NCBI RefSeq assembly: GCF_030272615.1
Contig: NC_081415.1
Coordinates: 506,431,373 to 506,495,372, forward strand
Direction: 5' to 3'
DNA length: 64,000 nucleotides
From: Cryptomeria japonica
Taxonomy: Eukaryota > Streptophyta > Pinopsida > Cupressales > Cupressaceae
Part shown: positions 12,420 through 24,599 of the stretch, in pieces
Numbering within the stretch: the first letter of the stretch is position 1
How the letters are laid out: every line of letters starts with the position of its first letter
Program-made: the position numbers and the translations under genes
Notes under the pieces: generated by a model
What the model was told of the DNA's origin: nothing
The model's database searches: none
What the model saw: only the letters and a program-made list of their open reading frames with translations

Positions 12420-13478
12420 GATAGCACACGGGATGATATCTCTCAGAAGGTAAGATATAACCCCTCCTAATTATACGATAAGGCTCCCCCTTTCTACTAC
12501 AATTGCTTTATATTTTTCCTACCTTCTAACTTTACACTAATCAAAGGTACAATAACAACTGAGTTCTCTTCTTTTAGAACCAGTTGTATCTAATCCTCTT
12601 TTAAGAATAGATTTCTTCTTAACTTTAATAACTTGAAACTTGCAGTAATATTGACTAATTTACTGAGGAAGTAAAGTGTCCATGAAAGAACAAAGTCTTT
12701 CGTTACTTCCTTTTTCTGAAATAACTTAGGGATGAGAATTGGCACACTTAAGAACTCAAAGATTCTTTCTATGTACTAAAATTCCTACCAACCACTGTAA
12801 CCCAAATATATTGTCAGCTCAAAGACACACAAATATATTGAAAGATATTCTACTCTAACCAAATAATTTGTATAGCACAAAGACTTTACTTTTTACCTTT
12901 CAAATACAATTTATAGAGATGACTTGTAAAAACTCAAAGACTTATAGCAGTTCTCCCTTAACCAATTTCCGATTCCTAAAACTTCAAAGTAACTCAAAGA
13001 TTACTTCTAAAGACCCAAAAACTCTTCAATATTTAACACCAAGATTATACCCGACTTTAATCATTCAAGAACATATAACACCAATGACATAAGAACATTC
13101 ATACCATATAAAAGATTGAACTCAAAACAAAGTTTGAATGTCGAGCTTCTCTCTTTCTTGATTAAATTACAAATTTACAAAATGAACACCAAGTCTCAAT
13201 TTGCTCCTCACTTTGGCAGAGTTTTGTTGCATAAACAAAGATGGAAAAAATATTCTTATTACAATAATAACCCTCATATATATAGAAGAGGGGTGCAACA
13301 TGAAAATAGGAAATTATAACTAATTCTAAAACTAAGTCAAAAGAAGAGTTTGATTTGACTTAGGACATGTGCACTCAATAGGTACACATGAGCAATTACA
13401 AAATGAAACCAAAGGTGTCGATGGAAAAAATAAAATGCCACTGAGAAAAACACAAAAAATGGCTAAGTATCATTTTCC
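12420..13478. other. AT-rich gap inside element G
   Basis: No coding sequence I can support. The phrases 'aactcaaag' and 'cacaaagac' recur irregularly between 12740 and 13030, and a TATA-like 'catatatatagaag' is at 13274-13287. Part of this could be an old LTR or a separate insertion, but I could not find its ends. Confidence 0.4.
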
Positions 13479-14658
13479 TCAAGCTGAATCTTGCTTCTGG
13501 AACTCCTCTAACTTCTGCAAGGTATTCTTCATTTGAACTCCATTAGGCCCCAGGGTGTTTCCGATGATGAATTTGACCCTTGTGGTAGAGTCTTCTAATT
13601 CAGTGCAACACTTCTTATGTTTCTTCAAAAGTGAATCAAGAAAATCCAGAATAAATTGTAGATCAAGTAATTTATCAATAGAGGACATAGAGAAGTCTTC
13701 CCTATCAACCTCGACAGTTAAGAGAAAGCTAAACTCTTCGATGATTTCATCCACATCAAGCACTTTTTCATTTTTACCAAGGAAAGCATGATGAATTTTA
13801 GAGATTTTGGCAATAATTTATGTCTTCTTATCAACACATTATTTCTGAGCTTTCCTCATATCCTTGACCAGGCACTCTAGAACATTCATATGATGCTCTA
13901 AGGCCTCTCTCTGTTCAATGTACATGCACCATGAAGGAATCACACCATTTTGAATGTGATCATCTGAATCATAGTCTTCAAATTTCAACCAAGCTTCAAA
14001 GTCCTTCTCTTGTGTTTCAAGCTCCTGGGAGAAAATTCCTCTAGTGTTATCCACCTCTATCCTTACAACATCCAGATTGTTGACAATGGTGTAAGTTGAA
14101 CTCAGGAGTTGTGTACCTTGACTCTTGAGTTAGCATTTGATCCATCCATTCTCCTACAACTCTGCTCCTTGATGCAGCCTGCTCGGCTATCTTGACAACT
14201 CGCTCATCCAAAGAAGTCACTATTTCAAAAACTTCTGAAGATTTGGTCACTTTGATAAGAATTGAGGTGAGTTGCTCAATTTGTGCCTTAAGTTGATCTT
14301 TCTTGATCTTGTCCTCATTATACCTAGAAACTAATGCCTTTAAGGCAGACTGAGCATCCTATGCCATAGAATCATGAGTTTGCTTTCTTAGATAAATCCT
14401 TTGAATGGTATAATCTGAGTCCTGGACCTATCCAATGATAGCATCCCGAGGAGGAATAAAAATCTCAACATATTTATTCCTATTCTTATCAACTTTTACC
14501 CTCGACAAAGTTTTGGCTTTCTTGACCGTCTTGGGTTTCAAAGGAACAAGCTGACTAAAATCGAAATCTTCTAGAGAAACAACTGATTTCTTTCTTTTAG
14601 GTGCATTTGACATCAACCAAGGTGGTAAAGATGAATCATCATCCTTGCCTACTACCAT
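13479..14658 (-). pseudogene. Unknown basic/coiled-coil ORF in the extra segment of element G
   Basis: Open stretches 14658-14428, 14250-14047, 14054-13839 and 13763-13479, with readable sequence between, form one decayed protein of about 390 residues. It begins with a Lys-rich region ('PKRKKSVVSLEDFDFSQLVP', 'KPKTVKKAKTLSRVKVDK'), continues with helix-forming sequence ('LVSRYNEDKIKKDQLKAQIE') and ends 'TLQKLEEFQKQDSA' at a stop. The layout (basic N-terminal part, long helices, a stop near an element end) is like ORF3 of C and G, but residue-level similarity is weak. It may be the 3' half of a related element inserted into G. Function unknown. Confidence 0.45.
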
Positions 14659-14711
14659 TTCCTAAGAGGGATTGATAGAATCCTGAACAATGGTGGTTAC
14701 AAGAGGAGAGG

Positions 14712-15167
14712 TCATGGTAATGACATGAGAAGGATATCAAGGGATGATTCATTGGATTTAGGGATTGCTTCATTCATGAACTTGTCAAAATCATCCATCA
14801 TGGTTGTAGACACTTCAGACAATGAGGGAAAAGTTGAGAATACATTCTCGATATTGTCATGAGGTGTGTCTAAGGAGGAATCACTAGAACTAGTGGAAGA
14901 TACATTAATTACATTTATGGGAGAAATGCAAGTGATCATAGAAGGGTCAAACTCAAAAGTAGTAATAGATGTAAGTGAGGCTAGAGGTACCTGTGGTAAG
15001 GATTTATCAACTTGTGGTAGCTCTTCCTCATCAAGATCACCTTTTTCTTGACCAACTTCTTGTTCTTCTTCCAATTGACCAACATCAATTGATTCTTCTT
15101 TAGGATGTTCACCATGAGATAAAACAAGGTAAAAAGATGAAAATTGCTCAGGATCATAAAATCTCAA
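14712..15167 (-). pseudogene. Acidic Ser-rich ORF in the extra segment of element G
   Basis: 151 open residues, strongly acidic in the middle ('QLEEEQEVGQEKGDLDEEEL'), then Ser/Thr-rich. It lies directly upstream of, and on the same strand as, the basic ORF at 14658-13479 and may be its N-terminal part with a frameshift near 14700. No known domain seen. Confidence 0.35.
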
Positions 15168-15438
15168 TCAAGAAGAACCAGTAAAGATCATACAAAAATT
15201 TGAAAAAATTGAAAAAGGGGTTTTTTTTAAATCCTAACAAGAGGGAAGAAAGAACACATACCCGAAATGTGAAGTTGAAATATTCTCTCTCTAGATTTGA
15301 AATTAACTTGGGAAACATTAAAATGAGGGTAAAAAGAGGATAAATAAGTCTTAAAAACAAAGTAAAATACTCCTTAACAAACTCTTCAAGCAAGCCATAA
15401 ATAACAAAGTGTAATAAATAAGTGAAATTTAGGTTTGT

Positions 15439-15605
15439 GAACCCGATTTGCACCTATAAGGTGCAAATCGGGTTTACAAGCTCGAATTACACCAATGAGG
15501 TGAAACAAGCCAAGAGAAGTGTGAATCAGGATTACAAACCCAATTTGCACCTAAAATGCCAAACTTGGTGTAAATTGGGTTTGTAAACACAATTTACACC
15601 TAGAC
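15439..15605. repeat. Cluster of hairpin-forming repeats
   Basis: 15440-15474 is a perfect inverted repeat with 16-base arms (aacccgatttgcacct) and a 3-base loop. 15534-15551 and 15567-15584 form an 18-base inverted repeat with one mismatch. The unit 'aacccaatttgcacc' also recurs in direct orientation at 15585-15602. Confidence 0.8.
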
Positions 15606-15729
15606 TTCACATAAAAGTAAAAAGGTGTAAACAAGGGAAAAAACACTCTTATGGTGACAAAAATGTCTCGTAAAGCGAACATAGAGAACGCAAAACCATA
15701 AATGAGCCAAAATTTGTGGGGTACCCTCG

Positions 15730-15983
15730 ATTTTTGATAGCATGAAAATCGAGGATAACACCTCTGCATTATCGAACCAAGGTAATTTGATCCATAGATT
15801 CAGACTTTTGCCTTCCAAAACTTTGACCCCCTGCAATTCATCATCATTCAAACCAGCTTCAACAATTATGATCTTCTCCGGGCTAAACTCATCCAAGAGC
15901 ACCTTGTTCACAATCTGAAATTCCTCGCTGCTAGATTCCCCGACGATCAATTTTCCTTCCGTGATTGCTCTAACTACTCACTC
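15730..15983 (-). pseudogene. Short unknown ORF upstream of the hairpin cluster
   Basis: On the minus strand the sequence 'GESSSEEFQIVNKVLLDEFS', followed by 'AGLNDDELQGVKVLEGK', looks protein-coding (balanced codon use, few stops), then becomes non-coding at the hairpins. No family recognised. It may belong to the same extra segment as the ORFs at 13479-15167. Confidence 0.3.
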
Positions 15984-16253
15984 TGCTATTGCTCTACTAT
16001 TGGCAATGTTCTCAAATACAAAAGACTAATATGAACGAAATTAACTCAAAAACTGATACTTATCTTGCTCATGATACTTCGTTAGGGTGTTATCGCCAAG
16101 AACTATCTTTTCGATGATGTCAACAAGATTTCTCTAATTATCAGATACCACTCAAGAACTGCCATGCCAGGATAGTGACATGATCCACTCAGAAGGGGAG
16201 GATAGAAGATTTTTCTTTCAAATCAAAACTCCCCTTGACTCAAAACTTTAAAC

Positions 16254-17272
16254 TTAATTATCGGAGGAAGAAGCATCTACACCGGATTCTGATACATTAG
16301 GCTCACTTCATTTGTTCTCACTCTTCTTTCTCCAAGCCAAATTTTCTTTCTTCTTTGATTCACCATTCTTCACCACATTCTTCTTAGCATATTTCTCCAC
16401 ATTTTCATTCCTACATTGATTAGCATAATGTACGGTCTTCTTGCATTTGAAACAACTAACAATCTTCCTCTCAGATGTTACGAGATGTAATCTATATCTG
16501 CATTAACTAGCCTTATGTCCATAGTTATTGCAAATGTAACAATATCCATGAAAGTTGTAACTCTTCTTGTTTGCAACAATTGGATTATAATTTTGATTCA
16601 CAACATTATTTCTATAGAGACTTTCTTTATGTCCAAACATCTTGCAACCATAACACTGAATGCTTCTACAGTTTATTGCCTTGTGTCCAAATTTAGTGCA
16701 TTTAAAATAATATTCATTAAAAGATGGGTACCTTTTTGCATTAGGTTGTCGGACCGATGGTCTTCTTGCATTTGTTTTTTGATTCCAAGGTTTATTCTCA
16801 TCTTTTGAATTCTCCTCTACTTCAGCTTTGACTTCTTTATTTTCTTCTTTATCATCCTGATTAGGGCACATATCGGGTTGAAAACCAAGGCCGGTTTTGT
16901 CTGAATTACCTTGCTGCATGTTGATCAAATATTCCAAGAGCTTACTACTGTCAAGGATCTTAAATTCTTTGCTTTCAAATTCTTCACTTGTTGTTCAAGC
17001 TTTGCACATTCTCCAGATTTCTGCTTTATTGTCTCTTTCGGGAGTTGTTTTGTCTTATCCTTTTCCTCAATCTTCTGCATCAAATCTTTGGTATTCTCAT
17101 TCACATGTTTCAACTGATTGTTAACCTCCTTATGTCTCAACTTAAACTTCAAGATTTTCTCTCTCAACTTCTACACACATTAATTTTCTATCTTCACATT
17201 CTCCTTCAATTCTTCATTCTTTGATTCAACACTTTCCAAGTCTTCAAGAGCTGTCTTCAAATCTTCATCCAT
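16254..17272 (-). pseudogene. gag of element G, coiled-coil plus four zinc knuckles
   Basis: From an ATG at 17272 the minus strand encodes an acidic helix-rich start ('LEDLESVESKNEELKEN'), a stop, then a Lys/Glu-rich coiled coil (17167-16925). Four knuckle-like units follow: 'YFKCTKFGHKAINC', 'CYGCKMFGHKESLY', 'CYICNNYGHKAS' (ending in a stop before the last Cys) and 'CFKCKKTVHYANQC'. The reading frame changes between the coiled coil and the first knuckle. Zinc knuckles bind RNA and the coiled coil would support particle assembly. It is homologous to the gag of element C at 28500-29491. The first and second knuckles have each lost a Cys. Confidence 0.7.
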
Positions 17273-17364
17273 CTGAAAAATATTTCACCAATCATATCGA
17301 TGCCACGACTTCAATCAACACGGATCTCCCTCAAGCGGTTAAGCTTTCCTAGCAAGGGACCAAA

Positions 17365-17376
17365 GCTCTGATACCA
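17365..17376 (-). other. Primer-binding site of element G (tRNA-iMet)
   Basis: TGGTATCAGAGC on the minus strand, two bases after the LTR end CAACA. This is the standard plant initiator-Met primer site of copia and many gypsy elements. It fixes the orientation of G. Confidence 0.9.
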
Positions 17377-17378
17377 AT

Positions 17379-18613
17379 TGTTGATCAGGTTGAAAGTACC
17401 AAAATACTGAGAGAGGGGGTGAATCAGTATTCCCATAGATTTTTAAAAAAACTTTTACCAATTATAACTGTCCACAAAAATATCAAACAAACTTACCTGA
17501 TATAAAGCAACTAATGCAGAATAAACATGAAGAACACAACCACAAGATAAACACCATATTTTATACATGGAAAACCCAAAATGGGAAAAACCACAAAGAG
17601 TGTTAACTCTCGGGAGAATATAACTAATTATAGTTGTGTTTACAAAGAGGTGACTCACTGCCAGATTACAAAAATGGCTGACTGTCGGACTGCTCACTGC
17701 ATATATATAATGAGATGGCTAACTATCGGAATGCTCACTGCAACTGAAAAGGTTTGCATCTCCAAATGCATGTGGGATCAGTTCCAAGTTTAAGCTCAAA
17801 TTATAAATCTCAAACTCTACAAGAGATCCGGTTAGAGATCTTTTCACAACTGCCTTGCAGCAGGTCTGGTAAAGGACTATTACACTACTGCAATATAGAC
17901 TACCTTTGTTGTCTGCAACTCACACTTCACACACACTGCTATCTTCACTACCAACTTTCTTTCACATATCACACACACCTTCACACACACATTCTCTTGT
18001 TCAATGTTCATACCACTACATCTGTGTATGTGTATAATAGACACACACACACACACACACACTAGAAGGCACAAATACAAAATAGTGTGTCAGCCAAGCT
18101 CAACACGTTATCAATAAGCTCATGTCGACCTCTGTAAGAGTTCTACATGCTTCCTTTATATACTCTGATCGCCAATGCATATACTGAGATTACTAGAAAG
18201 GGATAGGGATTCAGACCCAAGAATACCGACCCATAAGCCCAATATCTCCAAAATGTAGGCTCCACAGGTACTAAGAAAAACTGCAACACAAAACTCAAAG
18301 AGATACTTCTAACAATTACCAAAGCAACTAACACCGAGATGCATAATAGATACCACGATCAATGATAACTCCTAACACCAAGATACTGGGATCAATGAGA
18401 ACTCAATGAAACCTTGAAAGTCATCATCCAGAGTTGTCCATGTTGCATAATAACTTCTGACCAAAACCTCAACATTTGAACTGCACATGCATACTACATA
18501 CAATCCTCGCATACAATAACTTCCAGACTGATATCTGAACCTCATACACCATCTGGTCCAAACCGGATGGCTGGTTTGACATCAATGACAATATTATTCA
18601 CACAAGTCTAACA
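17379..18613 (-). repeat. 5' LTR of element G (right-hand on + strand)
   Basis: Starts TGTTGATCAGG and ends GTCTAACA on the plus strand; homologous to 8156-9567. The short (CA)n tract at 18040-18062 stands where the other LTR has its long TA array. It includes a small extra segment near 18370-18400 not seen in the other copy. Confidence 0.85.
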
Positions 18614-18707
18614 ACAAATTTGTGGTTGCTTCAAAATCTACACCTCCATCCACTTCTACTTCAACTGATTATGACATTCAGACATATGAGGCCCTGCTTT
18701 CCCTTAC

Positions 18708-19600
18708 ATGAATAAAACCTCAGAAGATTATGTAGATGATACCTTAGCTAAGTCTATACTATGTCAAGACCATGTTAAGTTCCTTCCGCAAATCTTTGAA
18801 AGAATCCGTAAATACAACATGCGCCTAAACCACCAAAAGTGTGTCTTTGGTGTGGATAGTGGAAAAATATTAGGGTTCATAGTTTCGCATCATTGTATTG
18901 AAGTGGATACAAAGAAAATAGATTCTATAGTCAACATGCCACCTCCTCGAAACATCTCTCAATTGAGAAGTTTGCAAGGAAAAATTCAAGCTATTTGTAG
19001 GTTTGTTTAACAACTTGTAGATCAAACTTTCCCCTTTACTCAATTGATCAAGAAAAACATTACCTTTCAATGGAATGAGGATTGTCAACAAGCCTTTGAG
19101 GATCTAAAAAAATTATTTGGCTAATCCTCCTATCCTTCAACTCTCTATTCCTACTCAACCTTTTATTCTATACATTGATGCTTCCTCTCGTTCTCTCGCA
19201 ACTTTATTGGCACAACATAATAGCGATGGTAAGAGTGCTTGGTTTATTGTATAAGTCGTACTTTACTCGATTATGAGGTCTGATATACTACGATAGAAAG
19301 ACAATGTCTTGCTCTTGTTTTCGCAACTCAAAAGCCAAGGCACTACCTTTTTAATGTTGGGATTCATGTTATCATCAAATTTGATCCTTTAAAGCATCTC
19401 TTTTCTAAAACTGATATTTTAGGACGCCTAGCAAAATGGGTTATGATGTTGACTGAATTTGACCTTAAATTTGTCTCTCAAAAGGCAATTAAAGGTCAAG
19501 CATTAACCGACCATTTGGTTGAAGTGTCTTCACCTCACACATTAACCAATCAAGAATCTTTCCTTGATGAGTTAGTTCTTCCTATTGATATTGATAAAAC
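18708..19600 (+). pseudogene. Truncated reverse transcriptase and first RNase H of element A
   Basis: The RT begins abruptly at its catalytic motif 'YVDDTLAK', preceded by linker sequence (18614-18707). The fingers and N-terminal palm of the RT are therefore deleted. The thumb and connection follow ('KIDSIVNMPPPRNISQLRSL'), with a stop at 19008-19010 and a frameshift near 19117. RNase H then shows 'FILYIDASSRSL' with the catalytic Asp, and another frameshift near 19250 ('Q.LALVFATQK' is read in a different frame). In a live element this would copy the RNA genome into DNA. The truncation alone rules out activity. Confidence 0.85.
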
Positions 19601-19607
19601 TCGGTAA

Positions 19608-19980
19608 TTGTATTTTGATGGATCTAAGTGTAAAACGGGTTCGGGAGCTAGTGTTGTCTTAATATCTTCATTAGGAAAACCTATCCCTTTATCCTATTGT
19701 CTGAATTTCCTTTGTAATAATAATATTGCTAAGTATGAAGCCCTTATTTCTATTCTTAAAGAAACTTTATCTCTGAATATTCAACACTTACATATCTATG
19801 GTGACTTACAATTGATTATAAGACAAGTTATAGGAACTTATCAAGCTAAACAAGACAAATTGTCACAATATTGTGACTTGGCCTTATTGTTGTTAGAAAA
19901 TTTCACCTCTTACACCATGGAACCCATTCCCCAAAAATATAATCGACATGCGGACATGATGGCATGTGTGGCTTCTCTCG
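19608..19980 (+). pseudogene. Second (Tat-type) RNase H of element A
   Basis: 'YFDGSKCKTGSGASVV' is the start of the additional RNase H typical of Tat-lineage elements. It continues through 'YEALI' and 'IYGDLQLIIRQVIGTYQAK' with the conserved Asp residues, and ends 'YNRHADMMA'. The frame is open for 127 residues, with a stop just before the Tyr at the start and a frameshift into the integrase frame near 19975. The presence of this domain is the main reason for calling A a Tat element. Confidence 0.85.
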
Positions 19981-21345
19981 TATCCCTTTGAAGATCCTTT
20001 GGTGGATCTAAATTTCACTATTCACAATCTTTCCTCTCCAACTATTACTGATAATTCTAGTGACGTGTCTTATTGTTCTGTTGTAGATTCTGATGAATGG
20101 TACTCATATATCTCACAATATTTGACCGATGGTACATTCCCAGATTCTACAAGTAAAAATGCTAGGGCTAGAATTCAGAAGTCAGCGGTAAGATACATTA
20201 TCCTTTCTAATATTCTTTATAGAAGAGACTATAATGGTCTTCTCCTTCGTTGTCTAAACAAAACTAAGATCCCGGTTATTTTTTAGGAAGCACATTCAAG
20301 TGCTTGTGGGGGGAATTTTGGTGGTAAATCTTTGGTTCAAAGGTTGCTCCAAATGGGATACTATTGGAAAACCATGGAAAAAGATTTCTTTGCATTCGTT
20401 AAAAAGTGTCATCAGTGTCAACAACATAACAATTTGATCCATGCTCCTACACAAGAACTTAGGTTGCAAGTAACCTCTTGGCCCTTTTCTTTATGGGGTT
20501 TGGATCTCATTGGTAAAATTACCCCTCCTTCATCCCAAGGACATACCTTTATTCTAACAACTATAGATTATTTCAAGAAGTGAGTAGAAGCGGTTCCTCT
20601 TTGATCCACTACCACTAAGATAATCTATCAATTTATTCTAGATAATATTATTTCTCGATTTGGTATACCTTCCACATTGATTTTTGACAATGGTACTTCA
20701 TTCAAGAACAAATATGTGAAGAAATTCCTCAAGAAATATATTCAACATCGCTTTTCTACACCTTATTACCCTTATTCTAATGGTCAAGTTGAAGCTTCTA
20801 ATAGGATCATTGAACAAATTCTTCCCATGACTGTAAATAAGCATGGTAAGGATTGGCATACTCAATTGATCTATGTTCTTTGGGCCTATCGAACAAGTGT
20901 TCGCATAGCTACAGGTACTACTCCTTACAATCTTGTTTATGGTGTTGATGTCATTATGCCTTTAGAGTTAGAGATTCCCTCGTTAAGAATTTCTCTTAAA
21001 GGGATAGTTGATGATGATTCTTATCGAGAACAATGCCTTCAACAACTTGAAATGCTCGATGAACAACGCATAAATTCTCTTGAGCATATTCAAGCATATC
21101 ATAAGTCCTTGCAATGAAGTTATAATGACAAAGTTATTCAATGTTCCTTCTTTGTGGGTGATTTAGTGATCTATGAGAATCAGTGTAATGTGAATTCTTT
21201 ACCTGAAGAAAAAAGAAAGTTTAGCCCAAAATGGCTTGGACCATATATTATCACTGATGTCTATGGGTCTAGTGCTTACAAAATAGCGGATATGGAAGGT
21301 ATTCCTCTTAAGGAACCCATAAATGTTATGCATCTTCATAGATAA
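19981..21345 (+). pseudogene. Integrase of element A
   Basis: Open stretches 19966-20286, 20332-20583, 20677-21117 and 21154-21345 are in the same frame or nearly so, separated by stops. The order is an N-terminal zinc-binding region (H..H partly lost, 'KKCHQCQQHN' kept), a core with the D-D-E triad in 'WGLDLIGKI', 'IFDNGTSF' and 'NGQVEASNR', then a C-terminal GPY/F-like 'KWLGPYIITDVY'. It ends at 'INVMHLHR' and a stop. A live enzyme would join element DNA to the chromosome. All three catalytic residues survive, but at least four stops interrupt the gene. Confidence 0.9.
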
Positions 21346-22066
<721 letters not shown>

Positions 22067-22574
22067 TGTGTAGCGATGAGTAGAGGATCGAGAGTGACTC
22101 CTCGATGAGCTCCTCTGATCTCGGTCCATCACTATGCCCCTGTACATCGCTGACTCCATGCGAGCCTTTGTAATCTTGCATCATAGCTGCTCCCTCTCCT
22201 CTCGTTCAAGCTCCATCTCTATCCACACTTAATCAAATAATTCCTTATGTCATCCCACACTCCTCTCAAGTCTATGCATGATCTACGAAGACCAAGGAAT
22301 ACATGATGAAGTGACGTTGTCAGACAATGTGTGTTGGATAAGATGTCGCCATCCCTATACGCTGGCTATAGAATAGAGAACAAGATTATATGTATAAGTA
22401 TTATCCTTAAAAATTCAATGACTAACTTAAAATAACAATAAGCCTTTACCTGGGTCTCCCTCTTACCAGTGTGGGTCAGATATGATAGGGGTTTGTGCTA
22501 CGATCATTTGTGGTATAGAGCCACTCCCCTCTCCACGCTCGTAGTGCCTTGGTACATTAAGATGCATGCCTATC

Positions 22575-24500
22575 AGATATGATTAGTGAAATCTTGAGAT
22601 CGGTCCCTCTAAGGTTGTCTCCTCCGCATTTCTTTATGCATCCTCTCCTCTTTCTTCTGCTGCTAGGGGATCTAGTGCTATGGTGTTATGACCTAAATGA
22701 TTGGGGGCATCATCCTCATCCACCTTATCATCTTCATAACTATCATCCTTCTCCTTCTCATCATCCTCATCCTCCTACCGATCCTCACTATCATCCTCCT
22801 CCCACCCTCCCTCTTCATCATCGTCATCCCTCCTCTTGCTCGTCCTCATCCTCGTCCTCGTCCTCCTCCTATCCTCTCTCTCATCCTGGTGGTCCTGAGC
22901 ATCCTTGAAAGCCTCATGATCATCATTGTGACAATCAACTACTCTCATCCATGGGTTGGGATTCCCACACAAATAGTCTAAAGGGAATATGACTCTAGGT
23001 TAGTTCTTGTCCCACCATGTGATGTAGCTACATTGTACTCCGACATCATCATTAAACGGTACCACTATATTTGTCTCCCCATCATCTAAATCTGTCAACT
23101 CTATCTCATCCGCGGTAGGCCTAGGGACTTCTCGTGGTCTCGCGGTAGCTTGAGAATGCCATATGTAGATCGATATGGCTAAAGAAACACCTTGCTCTAA
23201 ACCAAATTGTTGCCTTACTCAGTCAAAGTAGAATGGGATGATAATATAATAGTGGTGACCCTTTAGAAAGTGATTCCTTTGCATGAGGTGAAGTTGTTTG
23301 CGCTGATCTAGCTAAGTGGCCATCTGCCAATACGACCTCCACAAAATATCATCTAATCTCAATCTATCTAGAGTCACTCTCCAATATAATAGATCATCCC
23401 TCTGTCATGGTCTAGTGAGTGGATAATCATATGACCTGGGCTCATGGATGTCCATATCTACTGGAGGCTGTGTTGGCCTAGTACATGTAATGTGCTTGAA
23501 CATCTAGACTTGTAGAAGGGTGCATTTAATCAAACTCCTCCCATCTCTATATGCAAAATCTCCCAAATCATGGTAGAGATGGACTAGCATGCTTTGTCCT
23601 CATGAGAATACAGTGTGTTGCTCCATTGCATGAATGGCATATGTAAGGCCCCCATGCATGTGATTGTCGCGCCGATTGGGGCATATGGCTAGCTCCACTG
23701 TAGCTATCATCAATCTCCCCATGAGTGGAACTCTGGCAATAGGGTGGAGTAACCAACGAATGAGGATATGACCCTTCATCTTCGCATACATGGGTCTGCT
23801 GATACAATACATCTGCTCTCTTCTCAAAGCCGTCAAGGTGCGGTTTGTTTGGTACCTATCTATACGTCCTCTGATAGAGAGTCTGAAAATGCAATACACA
23901 TCCTCTAATGTGATTGTCATCTCTCCCATAGGTGAGATGAAGGTGGAGGTATCCAGATCCCATCTCTCCATCAAGGCCATGAGCATTGTCGCATGAAACT
24001 TGATGGTAGGCATATTGCATATATACCATAGACCCACAACCTCAAGAAGTTGTCAATCCTCCAATGATAGTTGAGGAATCTAGCTCCTCATATTCCGATA
24101 TGTGAGTCTGTTAGTATGCTCCCTCGTGTATGGCAATCTCTGCAAAATCAACAATCATGAATCAGTCATCCATCTGAAATCAAAGTCAAGAAACTTATTG
24201 ATTGGCGCCTGATTCCTTACGTGCCCTTGGTCACCTTGCATAGGGACCAGGGTGCCATGATCTGACCAAGACAACCTAGAGGGACCATGGTGCCATGGGA
24301 GGACTAGGGCACCCTAGAGGGACCATGGCACTTGGTGCACATAGGAATTAGGGTTTCCTACCTAGTCAACAAAGTTGACTGATTCAAACAAAAAGTACAC
24401 GTGCAGTTGAGTGGACCTACCTCATCAAGCAGAGTGTCATCGATCATAGAGCGCCATAGAATATCCATCTGGGTGGGCATCTCAGGTCATCGTCGAGGCA
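22575..24500 (-). pseudogene. Plant mobile domain (PMD) pseudogene, antisense in element A
   Basis: Read from right to left. A possible first exon (from about 24500, 'MPRR', with a stop early) ends at a GT near 24418. After a putative intron ending 'ttgcag' (about 24142) the main exon gives 'LLEVVGLWYICNMPTIKFHA', 'LMERWDLDTSTFISPMGEMT' and 'ITLEDVYCIFRLSIRGR', the core of the plant mobile (aminotransferase-like) domain. The frame is open 24037-23600, then broken by about eight stops while still readable ('DRLRLDDILWRS', 'VRQQFGLEQGVSL'). It ends in an Asp/Glu/Arg-rich tail at 22972-22775. PMD proteins occur both as cellular proteins (MAIN/MAIL family) and inside transposons. The position between integrase and 3' LTR, antisense, fits the extra ORFs reported in Tat elements. 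Confidence 0.8.
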
Positions 24501-24599
24501 TTTTTTGCTACATGGGCTCCTCTCCTGCACTTCGAGACAAAAAGGTGAAAATGACAAATGACCAGTGTCATTGTCACTATTTAAGGTATAAATTCTCTT

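Noticed and set aside
22579-22908. Plus-strand Pro/His/Ser-rich open frame
   Set aside because: Antisense of the Asp/Glu/Arg-rich tail of the PMD pseudogene; low-complexity shadow.
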